64,000 nt of DNA from Symmetrospora coprosmae (lineage: Eukaryota; Basidiomycota; Cystobasidiomycetes; Symmetrosporaceae), in the NCBI GenBank assembly GCA_008802785.1, contig VUYT01000001.1:1-64000 (forward strand). The letters are read 5' to 3'. Shown in pieces: positions 1 to 10,675 of the stretch; within the stretch, counting starts at the first letter, position 1; every line of letters starts with the position of its first letter. Made by a program: the position numbers and the translations under genes. The notes under the pieces were generated by a model. That model saw only the letters and a program-made list of their open reading frames with translations, had not been told where the DNA came from and did no database searches.

Positions 1-173
1 ACCTCGTGCTAAACTCGAAGGAGACCTCTGCAGACAAGGCGAAAGAGCAAGTCAGGGCGCTTGATCCCGAGAAGCCGCCCGCAGCCCCAGACGACCCGCC
101 CCCCCCCTCCACCCCCCCTCCCGCGGTGCGCTCATCACGGTTCGGAGTGCCTCTTCGGAGTGGCCGGGTGTAG
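1..173 (+). CDS. Possible 3' end of an upstream gene (partial)
   Basis: A frame beginning at base 3 stays open to a TAG at 171-173. It encodes a charged, proline-rich tail, with a lysine/glutamate-rich part followed by runs of proline. The composition looks like a disordered C-terminus, not random intergenic DNA. No start codon lies in the window, so the gene would begin to the left. No family can be recognised from about 56 residues. It could equally be a chance open frame in the 5' flank of the next gene. Confidence 0.35.
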   Translation, partial: LVLNSKETSADKAKEQVRALDPEKPPAAPDDPPPPSTPPPAVRSSRFGVPLRSGRV

Positions 174-386
174 AGCGGGTGCCACGTTTCTCTCTCTCCT
201 CTGGCCGAGAGATCCGGATCCGCTGAAAAGGAGGTCGAGCAGCCGCGGTCGAGTCCACCGTCATTTTCGTCACGACGTCCCGACCCTCGTTCACTCTCTC
301 TCTCTCTCCTTTCGCCGTCGGACCCTTTTCCTTCTCCTCTGACTCACTTGGTCCCCTCTCCCGTTCGCCTGCGCTGACAGCGCGCC
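174..386. other. Upstream region of the DUF6533-like gene
   Basis: This stretch is rich in pyrimidine runs, with CTCTCTCTCTCTCC near 295-310, which is common just upstream of fungal transcription starts. I see no TATA box. It presumably holds the promoter and 5' UTR of the gene starting at 387. Confidence 0.3.
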
Positions 387-2025
387 ATGTCGTCCACCGC
401 TACTATGGCCAGTCAATCTGCCCTCGAGGTGGAAATACAGTACGCCCGAATCGCAACGACCTACCAAGCATGCTTGCTCGGGGTGGTCCTCTGGGCGAGT
501 CAGACTGCACAGGAGGAGGACGTGAATGCTTTGTTGTGCGCACAGCAGACTGACCGAGCACCATGCCATCACCAGGACTGGATCATCTCGCTCCGCTCAG
601 AGTACCTCTACATCTGGCGCGCTCACGGAGGCTCTACCATCGGACTCCATGTCCTGTACGGCATCACCCGCTACCTCTGCATCCTCCTCACCACCATCGT
701 CTTTGTCCTCAACTACGTTCACTTGCCTCTGCACCAGTGCAACACCCTCGTCCGCGTCAACTGCGCTGCACTGGTCGTCATCCAGGTCTCGGCCATCGCC
801 GTGCTCACCCACCGGGTCTGGGCGGTCCTCATCATGTCTGGCAGGTGGAAGACCTACGTCCTCACCCTCCTGGTTGCCCTCGCGCTGTGCACCTGCGCGC
901 TCGGCCTAGTGCACGCCATCAACGGCGTCCACGCGGCTGCAGAGGCCATGATGCCAGACACTGGCAGGGGCTACTGTGAAGTGTGAGCACTTGCTTCCGC
1001 ACTGTGTTCTCGCTCGCCGCGACAGGCTTGATGCTGATTTGCTCCTGCTATAACGCATCGCAGCAAAGTCTTCACCGAGTACAGGCCTCTGCCGGCAGCC
1101 TTCTTTGTGAGTGCCACGAACGAATACCAGTGGAAAAGAGTGCATTGCAGAGAACCGACTGACCGGAGCCTCCCGGTATCTCCCCAGATCATGCCCATTC
1201 TGGCCAACATCATCGCCACCGCCACCATCATGTACGCCGTCAGCCCGCTCCCCAATACTAATGCCATCAAGAGGATCCTCGTCATCGATGGCGGGCTGTA
1301 CTTGCTGGGAGTCACCACCGTCGGCGTCGTGCAGCTGTCAGGCCATACCCTTCAGCTCCGCCACATGCGCTTGCTCGGCTGACCTTGACAGGATGCACAC
1401 CCGCAGGATTTTCTTCTGCCAGTCGAGGACCAAAGAAGGCTTCAAGATGCTGAATGGGGCGGCCCTGCTGGCTCTGACTTCTGTCCTCTGCTGCCGCCTG
1501 TGAGTCGCCTGTTCTGCAGCTGTCATTGGGAGCACCGCGAGCCAGGACCTAAGACCATCTCTTGTCAGCATCCTGCACCTCCGAGAGCGGGCGGATGAAA
1601 TCAATAGGTTCCCCTTCGGCAACACGGCCAGCGCAAAAGGCCCCGTCCCCAGCCTCAGCTACACCGACAGCCCGTCTTCGCCAGGATCGCCGCAGAGCCC
1701 GAAGAAGGGCGAGATCTTTTTCGTCAGCTCGTCGCCATCCGCCGACGCCTCCAAGAAGATCTCGTCCTTCCTCTCTAGGTCGAGCGGCTCGCGCTCTCTG
1801 AGCAGCGGGATCGTACACATCCAGGGCGGCCACTCGTCTGTAGACGTCGAAGCGGGCGCCCAGCACGACGGTCTGGCTTTCCCCATGTCTCCCGTGCAGA
1901 CGTCGCCGATTACTCGCGGTCAAACCGCCCCGGTGCACTTCGTCCAGGTCATCGACCAGCATATCGAGGACATGTCGGAGAAGGAGAGGGACTACACTGA
2001 GAAGGAGGATGCGAGCAGGAGGTGA
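387..2025 (+). CDS. DUF6533-like multi-pass membrane protein
   Basis: This is a probable integral membrane protein of a family that is greatly expanded in basidiomycetes and has no known function. After removing an in-frame 93-base intron (483-575), the N-terminal part reads as the family's usual segment, with an aromatic-acidic stretch (DWIISL...E...IW) and an RY motif near the next helix. Several hydrophobic helices follow (around 640-960 and 1190-1370). Exons continue through roughly 1058-1375 and 1400-1500. The last exon (about 1557-2025) encodes a serine-rich cytosolic tail with an acidic end at the TGA at 2023-2025. The HLRERADE-like segment after the last helix is where these proteins normally leave the membrane. 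Exact internal splice sites after 960 are uncertain. Confidence 0.65.
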
Positions 2026-2344
2026 AGGGACGGGCAGCACTAGGTCCTTGGACCTTCTTCTCCGCACATTCGTTTGATCAAGCAGGCAGACTTCTTTTTC
2101 TCTCGCGCATGCACGCAGACCGCGTGGCTCCGGCCGGCTTTCTTAGAGATGCTCTTTCAGGCTAGCAGAGCCGAGCAAGGGCTACGAAATACTCTGCATG
2201 GAATGCTTCGAGGAGTACCTTTTGCTCAATTCGAAGTTTGAAAGCTAGAGGAGGAGCGCCTCATCTGCGCGGCTGCTGTCAGGGCCCGTCTCCCCTTGCT
2301 CTGGCTCCCTCCGCTTGCCTGAGGACAACCATCCGCGCCTCTGC
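2026..2344. promoter_or_regulatory. Intergenic region before the aspartyl-tRNA synthetase
   Basis: This is a tail-to-head gap of about 320 bases. It must contain the terminator of the membrane-protein gene and the promoter of the synthetase. I see no TATA box, repeat or further gene. Confidence 0.3.
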
Positions 2345-4815
2345 ATGCTCATCCGCTCCCTCCTACGGACGAGCGTGGTATCCAGATCCGCATCCAGGTT
2401 GCACACCGGCCATAGCACTGCTCTGAGCTTCATCCGTCAATTGCCCTCGCCGCCGCGCACCTTCGCCGTCACGCCGTTCTCAAATTCTAGGATGGCCGAC
2501 TCGACACCTTCAAACGCTGCAGGCTCTGTGGCACAGGCTGAGCAGCTGCCAAAGGAGGTCAAGGACACTGCCGCGCCTACGCACAGTGCTCCCGCTGACC
2601 AGCAGCCGGCGTGGGTGCAATGCAATGCTATCCTGTTGGGATGGAGGGTGTGCCTGAGCGCTGAGCTGACCCGTTCCCTCGTGCATGACTCGGATCCCGT
2701 CGCTATCGACAGCTCGAGCACAGGCGCAGCAGTAGACACGGCAGCGACCAGCGCACCCGCAGCAGGCGGCCCAGCAGAAGGCGGCGGCGAGAAGAAAGGC
2801 CCGTCCAAGTCCGAGCTCAAGAAGCGCGAGAAGGAGGCAGAGAAGGAGCGCAAGCGCATCGAGCGCGAGGCAAAGGAGGCTGCGCAGAGGGCTGCAAAAG
2901 AGGCCGCTGATGTCGTGCGTTGCTCTGTGCTGTGCATCGCTCTGTGCCTCTCGCTGATGCTGCCGCTTCACGCCGTGTCCGTACCCGCAGGACTACGCCA
3001 CCCAGAACTACGGTCTGCAGCCACTGCACCAGTCACAGGAGCGGCCAGGTGCGCTGACTACCCACAGCCGAACGTTCCATGGTCTTGGGCACTTGGTTAA
3101 CGTTCATGCTCTGTGTGTGATTACAGGCATCAAGCGCACCCAGTTCTCCACGCTCACGGCAGCACAAGCGGGAGAGTCTGTTGTCTTCCGGGCACGCGTG
3201 CAGAACTCGCGTGCACAGGGCGCAAAGATGGCCTTCTTCACCTTCCGCCAGCCGGGAGGACACACCATTCAGGGCCTGCTGTCGCAGAAGCCAGAAAAGG
3301 TGTCCAAGCAGATGGTCAAATGGGCCCAGGGCGTCATGAGCGAGAGCATTGTGCTTGTAGAAGGGACGGTCCAGGCTGCACCAGAGCCCATCAAGAGCTG
3401 CACTGTCAAGGATGCCGAGATCCTCATCAGCAAGGTGTGTACTCTGGGCTACTCGTGCTTTTCCCCTCGCGGCAGTAGATACGTTTGAGGGCTGACAAAC
3501 GGAGCGCGCGCGTCTCCCACAGATCCATACCATCTCCGAAGCGCCCAGCCTACCATTCGTCTTTGAGGACGCCTCGCGAGCCGATGCCGAGTTTGCGCGG
3601 GAGGACGCCACTTTTGCCCGCGTCGAGCTCAACACCCGTCTGCAGGCGCGCACGTTCGATCTCCGCACGCCCGCCAACAACGCCATCTTCCGCATTCAGC
3701 ACGGCGTCTCGAAGCTCTTCCGCGAGTTCCTCGAGAACAAGGACTTTGTCGAGATCCACTCGCCAAAACTCCAAGGTGCTGCTACGGAGAGCGGCGCGAG
3801 CGTCTTTAAGGTCGACTACTTCAAACGTGGGTTGTCATGGTTCCTGTAGCGCGTACGGGACGTTGCTGACGCTTTGCCGATTGCCAGGCCCCGCTTTCCT
3901 GGCTCAGAGTCCGCAGCTCTCGAAGCAGATGGTCATCTCCGGTGATTTTGAGCGTGTTTACGAGATTGGCCCGGTGTTCCGAGCAGAGGACTCCAAGTAC
4001 GTGTACCCCTATCCAGTATAGACTCACGGGCATTGCTGAGCAGCCTTCCTCGTCTTCAGCACTCACCGGCACCTAACAGAGTTCACCGGACTCGATCTCG
4101 AGATGGCCATCGAGGAGCACTACCACGAGACACTCGACGTCCTCGACAACTTGCTGCGCTTCGTCTTTACCGAACTCAAGAAGCGTTACAGCCGCGAGAT
4201 CGAGGTCGTGCGACAGCAGTTCCCGTCGCAGGACTTCACCTTCCCGGACAAGACTGTCATCCTATCGTACCGCGAGGGTCTGCAGATGCTCAAGGACGAT
4301 GGTGTCGAGCTTGAGGCGGACGCAGACATCAACACGGAGAACGAGAAGCGCCTAGGCAGGCTCGTCAAGGCAAAGCATGGGACCGACTACTACATTCTCG
4401 ACAAGTTCCCGCTGGCGCTTCGGCCATTCTACACGATGCCCGATGCCGCCGACCCTGTTAGTCCGCCTTGCCATGCAAGCCCGCAGCGAAACATCCTGAC
4501 CCTCGCACCGTGCTTCCGCAGACGCTGTCCAACTCGTACGACTTCTTCATGCGAGGCGAGGAGATCCTCTCTGGCGCGCAGCGGGTGCACAACGCACCCT
4601 TGCTGGAGGAGCGGATGAAGGCTGTCGGAATCAAGCCAGAGGACATGGCCGAGTACCTGGACTGCTTCAAGTGGGCCGCACCTGCTCACGCTGGCGCTGG
4701 ACTCGGTCTCGAGCGCATCGTCATGTTCTTCCTGGGGCTGCCCAACATTCGGTGGGCGACAATGTTCCCGCGCGACCCAAGAAGCTTCAAGACTGGTCAG
4801 CAGCAGACGGCATAA
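2345..4815 (+). CDS. DPS1: Aspartyl-tRNA synthetase, cytosolic type (possibly dual-targeted)
   Basis: This class II synthetase charges tRNA-Asp. Likely exons are 2345-2610, 2713-2914, 2991-3048, 3127-3434, 3523-3826, 3888-3996, 4060-4456 and 4522-4815, giving 645 residues. A lysine-rich N-terminal extension is followed by the OB-fold anticodon-binding domain. The catalytic domain shows a motif-2 arginine (FRAED spliced to [10 protein letters not shown]) and motif 3 ([15 protein letters not shown]). The ATG at 2492 (strong context, ggATGg) gives a 596-residue form like other cytosolic enzymes. The in-frame ATG at 2345 has a weak context and adds 49 residues without acidic side chains, rich in Arg, Ser and Leu, that look like a mitochondrial presequence. 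The first intron (2611-2712) is in-frame and open, so it is the least certain. Confidence 0.93.
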
Positions 4816-5055
4816 CATTGTCTACGACTGTAACCAGGGTAGAAGTAATGAGGCAAACAGCTGCAATACATAGAACAGGTCACCCTCCTCCACCTGCACG
4901 CAGCCTTTGTTTGGCGGCCTGACATTGTCGCTGAGAACGTGGAAGGCTGAGAGTTCCAGCACCTGATCGGGGCTACACCTATGCTACATTGCCACGCTGG
5001 ACGCGTAGGCATAACTGAAGGCGACAGACGGTTACGAAACTGCCCTGCGCTTGCT

Positions 5056-6034
5056 CACGACGAAACGGCGGTCGCTGCCGCGGCTGCTGCCCCGGCGGAA
5101 GCAGATGCTGACGCAGCAGCTGCTCCAGCATTGCTAGACTGGCAGAGGTTGACTTTGTAGATGGCCTCTGCAACGAGTGCTAAGTCTAGCAGCCTGGTAG
5201 GCATGCCATTGTGGAGCAGCGAGTGTTGAGGTATCTGGCCTTCGGCGGTCTTGCCCTTGCTCGAAGACAGCGAGTGCGCGATGGCGCAAGGGTGGATTAG
5301 GATATCGCCGCGATCCCTCCAGTATCCAGCTTGGAACGTTGCGAGAGGAGCAGAGTCGGGTGCATCGGTGGGAATGAGGTCGAACTGATACCAGGGTCAG
5401 AGGCGGACATTCAGGCCAGGCGGACGATCTCCTGGCCCACCTTCATCTTTGTGGTCCACCACTTCATCTTCAAAGTGTACTCGACGCCATCTACCTTGAA
5501 ATGCTTTGGGCTGCGCTCAGGTATAGACACTGCGGTCAGTGTGCGTCAAAATGACGGTTAAACCGCGTCTGTGGAGACGACTCACGTCCCGAGGAAACGG
5601 CGATGCGAGTACAGGAACTTCTTGTCATTGGTCACCGTCTCCGATGAGTTCTCGCCAGGTAGTGATGCTAGCGTTACTGCGATGTTGTCGATGGACGCGT
5701 AAGGAGGTGTTGCCGGGTCCTCGCCGTGCTTGAACGTGCTCTGGGTGCCCCGGTAGGTGGAGAAGTGGTTGACCGCGGCAACAGAGTACAGGACGCGACC
5801 CGTGGAAGTGTCGATGATGGTGCTCCCTTGCTTCTCGGCTTTCAGACGGTCCAGCAGGATTCCTCCGCTCGGCACCGTCTGCTTTGGTGCATCCTCTTCT
5901 TCCTTGTCGTCATCATACACGTGCCTCTCCTCGTCCTTGAGGTCGAGCGAGAAGTCCGACGAGCTTCGCTCGCCATTCTCGTACTGAGGCGCCTCTTCTG
6001 CGGCGGGATATGGAGGTGGTGGAGCTGTTGCCAT
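5056..6034 (-). CDS. DUF6593-like protein with N-terminal PPxY motif, paralog A
   Basis: First of three tandem paralogs. The start at 6034 is chosen because all three share an opening of the type M-x-x-A-P-P-P-Y. The region that follows is acidic and disordered. The conserved core begins with a segment ending GSTIIDTSTGRVLY and a threonine/arginine strand (STYRGT), and after the first intron continues with PKHFKVDGVEYTLKMK. A second intron follows an AAG codon (MK, then FDLIP). The core resembles the basidiomycete DUF6593 fold, a beta-rich domain of unknown function. A helix LLDLALVAEAIYK and an alanine-rich tail end at the TGA at 5056-5058. An alternative ATG at 6127 would add a hydrophobic stretch, but the paralogs do not support it. 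Confidence 0.72.
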
Positions 6035-6536
6035 GGCTGCTGTGCTGTACGTAACAAGCAAGTTGAGCAAGAGGAAGAAGAAGCAGCTCGAGGGCGACCG
6101 CGCCTGTGCAGTGGCGAGCTCACGCAACGACGGGAACCGAGCGGAGCCGCAATTGGGTCGGAAGCGGCTTGTTGCAGGCGATCAACTACAGAAATGGAGC
6201 ACCTCCCTGCACGAGAGCACGCAGAAGCCGTTCGACCAAATGACTGTGCGAAGTTACGCGACTCTCATGCTACATCTGTGCGGGAGCGGTGACCCTGGAG
6301 ATTAATCGGAGATGGCCTGGTCGCGGGATAGACGCGGACAATGCAAGCTATCGACAGCGCCTTGGTAGGGCAGGGGAACGCTGCGCCGACGCAAGCTCCG
6401 TCCCCACTGCTTTTCCCCCTCGTGTGCGAGAGCGCGGCAGGAGCGGCGAGCTGGATGGCACAGGCTGTTGGCGCGAACTCCGCTCTCGGTCCTCCTGGTA
6501 ACCACAGCTCAAGTGATTGCCGGACCGAAAGATCTG
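6035..6536. promoter_or_regulatory. Gap between paralogs A and B
   Basis: About 500 bases separate the start of paralog A from the stop of paralog B. The region must carry the promoter of A and the terminator of B. It holds only short open frames with no recognisable protein, and I see no TATA box or repeat. Confidence 0.3.
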
Positions 6537-7556
6537 TCACCCCCATGTTGCAAATGCTATGGCCCCGGCTGAAGCTGCGGAAGTTGCGTTGGACCGCGAT
6601 GCCGCAGTGCTCGGAGCAGAGTCGGCCGGCACGGCAGTGGTAACGCCCGACTGGCCGAGGTTCGCTTTGTAGATGGCTTCAGCGACAAGAGCGAGGTCCA
6701 AGAGACGCGTGGGCTGACCGTCGAGGAGGAGACTGTGCGGCGGCGGTTGGGAACCTGCTGCCTTCCCCTTCGCCGAGGCTGGCGAATGCGAAACGGCGTG
6801 GGGATGGACGATGATGCTCCGAGCCTGGAAGGTTGCCAGCGGAGCTGACTTGGGCGAATCGCGCGGAACGAGGTCGAACTGCAAAGAGGCAGAGGCGGGA
6901 AAGCCGATGGGCGGGTGAGATTCAACTCGGCCGAAAAGCTGGCGATCCTGTCCCACCTTTATCTTCGTCGCAGGCTTGATCTTGAGGGTGTACTCGACTC
7001 CATCGACCTCGAAGTGCTTCGGCCTGCGTAACGTGCAGGGGGCCATGCTGTCAGTGTAGAAACGAACCTCTGGCGAGCCCGTGCGGAGACAGACCACTCA
7101 CGTCCCGAGAAAGGCGCGACCCGAGTAGAGGAACTTGCTATCGTTGGTCACCGTACCCGATGGATTGCATCCAGGTACAGGTGCCAACGTAACTGCGTTC
7201 AGCGGTTCTATCATGGCGTACGGGTCCGTTGCAGGGTCATCGCCGTGCCTGAAGGATGCCTCTGTCCCACGGTAGGTGGAGAAGCGATTGAAGGCGGCAA
7301 TAGTGTACAGCGCGCAGCCAGTCGACGTGTCAACAATGACACTGCCGAGCTTCTCTGACTTGAGCCTATCCAGAATGATGCCTCCGCCCGGCACTGTCTG
7401 CTTCGGTGCCTCTTCCTCTTCGCGGTCGTCATCATCTGAGACCACGTGCTTGCCGTCCTTGCGGTCAAGCGAGAAGTCGGAAGAGGCTCGGCCGGCGTGC
7501 TCATACCGAGGTACTTCCTCAGCGGATGGATACGGTGGAGGTGCTGCTACTGTCAT
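6537..7556 (-). CDS. DUF6593-like protein with N-terminal PPxY motif, paralog B
   Basis: Second member of the tandem array, with the same layout as its neighbours. It has an AAPPPYP start, an acidic linker (SDDDDREEEE), the core GSVIVDTSTGCALY and STYRGT, a splice junction leading into PKHFEVDGVEYTLKIK, a second intron after an AAG codon, then FDLVP, LATFQAR and LLDLALVAEAIYK, and finally a Ser/Thr/Ala-rich tail. Both introns sit at the same positions as in paralogs A and C, which shows the copies arose by duplication of an already intron-bearing gene. Coding divergence between the copies is considerable, so the duplication is not recent. Function is unknown; similarity to DUF6593 is judged by eye from the pattern of conserved strands. 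Confidence 0.72.
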
Positions 7557-7725
7557 GGCTGTCGCTTTGTGCGTGCGACGAGCAAAGGAGGGCGTACCAG
7601 CACGCGCCAAGTGACCTATCCTCGGGCGAGCGGTATCAGAAGCCGCGAAAAAAGTACCGAGTTCGCGCAAGGGCCCAGTTGAAAAAGGCACGACTGGTGA
7701 GAAGGCTTGTCAAGTACATACACGA

Positions 7726-8820
7726 TCATACAGTGGCACTCCGGGCCGAACAGTGGCAGCAGTTCGAGCGGGGCGCAATCGTGGAGGTAGACGGAGCAGC
7801 AGTCGCATTCGCGATTGCAAGCGAGGCAGTCGAAGTGGTACTCGCATCCGCAGCTACGCTTGCTTTGACAAGAGCCTCAGCAGCAGCGGCAGCTGCAACT
7901 CCCGCGCACACCGACTGGCAAAGGTTTGTCTTGTAAATGGCCTCCGCAACAAGGGCCAGGTCCAAAAGCCTGGTAGGCTCCCCGTTGTGCAGGAGAGAGT
8001 GTTGAGGCGGCTTCGTCTCTGCACTCTTGCTCTTGCCTTTGCCCGAAGTCGCCGAATGCGTAATAGCACGAGGATGGATGACAACGTCCCCTCGGTCCCA
8101 CCAACGGCCGGACTGGAAGGTTGCTAGAGGAGGAGACTTGCGTGGGGCGGCAGGTACGAGGTCGAACTGTGAACAACGCAGGGAATTAGGCTGGATCCGG
8201 GAAAGGGTCGCCTTGTCGTCACGACAATCAGTCGCGCTCACCTTGATCATGCCCGACCACGACCAACGCATCTTCAAGGTGTACTCGACTCCATCCACTT
8301 TAAAGTGCTTAGGACTAAGGGAACGCCGGGTCGGTCTTCGCGCAGACTTGTCTTGAGACCCATGAACTACTCACGGCAGTCCTAGGAGCGGCTGGTGATG
8401 GTACAGGAATTTCCAGTCACTCGTCACCGACTGAGACGGGCCTTCTCCAGGCAGAGGCGCCAGAGTGACTGCAATGTTGTCGATACTTGCATAGGCCTTG
8501 GTGGCGATGTCCTCTCCTTTGTGGAAGCTCGTGAGAGTGCCACGGTAGGTCAAGAAACGATTTTCGTTGTCGACTTGGTATAGGATGCGACCAGTCGAGG
8601 TGTCGACGACGGTGCTGCCTTGCTTCTTTGCCTTGATACGGTCCAGGAGAATGCCTCCTCTCGGTGCCGTCTGGCTCGGAGAGTCTCCTCCTTTCACATC
8701 TGCGTCATCCTCAGGGACCACGTGCTTCTCCTTGAGGTCAGAAGGGAGAGATGAGATATGGGCCTGCTCGCATTGCGGGGTCTGCACGGCGGCATAGGGT
8801 GGTGGAGCGACGTCTGTCAT
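7726..8820 (-). CDS. DUF6593-like protein with N-terminal PPxY motif, paralog C
   Basis: Third member of the array. It begins MTDVAPPPY and has a shorter acidic linker. The core reads GSTVVDTSTGRILY and LTYRGT, then after the first intron PKHFKVDGVEYTLKM. The second intron has the clearest splice sites of the three: donor AAG/GTGAGC near 8241 and acceptor CACAG near 8168. The segment after it (FDLVP...LATFQ...DRGDVVIHP...LLDLALVAEAIYK) aligns closely with paralog A. The tail after about 7910 is long and alanine/serine-rich, ending at 7726. It lies downstream of the ACP gene on the same strand. Confidence 0.72.
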
Positions 8821-9245
8821 ATTTCCCTGCTGCATGATGCTATTGTGGATCAGGAAAGCCAGGAGACGCTTCTTATGCTTGCCGGCACACGGGCGGCTGC
8901 GGGAGCCGAGCGGGAACCGAGAGCGGCTCCGAGAGAAGCTCCGAGCGGGGACTGCGAGAGACTGCTGGCAGTGCGACTGGGTACACTACGTCAGAATGTG
9001 AGACTGACGCGTGCACAGTCCCCAGGCGGTGGTGCTGCTAGGTCATCCGTTATCACTCGGTGCTGGGCGGGCTTAGCTTAGGCGGAGCCACCGCATATTT
9101 GTTGTCAACGCAAACCCTAGAGGGACTGCATTGGTTAAGCGGGAGCCCTGGCGTAGTAGAACTAGATTCTTTTGCTGCTGTGCCATCACACCTGCCCTAC
9201 ATACAAGCGTAGAGAACGGCCTGTCCCACGCTCCATACCTGCCGT
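8821..9245. promoter_or_regulatory. Promoter region of paralog C and 3' flank of ACP1
   Basis: This is a 425-base gap between two minus-strand genes. The part near 8880-8960 contains a short purine-rich repetitive stretch (gagcgggaaccgagagcggctccgag type). I see no coding region and no clear TATA box. Confidence 0.3.
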
Positions 9246-9986
<741 letters not shown>

Positions 9987-10675
9987 GTTGGTGTCTTTGT
10001 GAGGCTGGAGGAACGAGTTCGACCGATATTGTGCTTGCGGAAAGAAGGAAGAAGCTCCCGCACCAGCGCCGCCTGCCTGGACCAGCTCTCAGCTTCCAGC
10101 CGATGTGCGCATCTGACCACTGCAGTTCGCTTTGCCCATACATACAGCTCGGACAGATCATAATGGCAATACACAGACTGTGCACATGCACCCTCATCCG
10201 CCATCCGTTGACCAGACCCCAGAAGCACCCCGCTGGCTGCGCCTGACGCCTCTGCCGTTCCAGCTTCGCACCGGCACTCTCTAACCGCTTCTTCCCCAAC
10301 GCCGCAGCCTAGCCAATGCTTCGATATCGATATGACCGAACGTTGCGGAACCGCCGCAGGCTCCCGCGCCCTTGAGTATGCCGGCACTAACGGGAGGCTC
10401 CAATGGAACCATGACGACCTCCCGCTGGACCTCGTCCTCGCGTAGAGCGGGTCTGCAAACACCGGTATCGACCTGACCGCGTCTGCCACGTCCTACCGCG
10501 GCTAGCGTGAGAAAGGTAATGCGGACATGACGACAAGTGATGTACGCCTGCTCTACAACAAGGCGGTTGCAATTTTGCGCGACCACCGCTCCATCGCTGC
10601 CTGACCTTCGCCAGCCCTTAGCTCCTTGGCTCCCTTTCCAAGCGTTGCAGAGGACGTTAAAGACCTGCCCATCTC
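9987..10675. promoter_or_regulatory. Divergent promoter region between ACP1 and the dynamin-like gene
   Basis: These 690 bases separate two head-to-head genes. Several chance open frames run through it on both strands, but none resembles a protein family. A tcgatatcgatatcga palindrome-like stretch lies at about 10321-10332. I see no TATA box. Confidence 0.35.

Noticed and set aside
6035-6127. Hydrophobic N-terminal extension of paralog A that could be a signal peptide
   Set aside because: The two sister genes start with the same A-P-P-P-Y block and have no comparable upstream hydrophobic segment, so the extension is unlikely to be translated.
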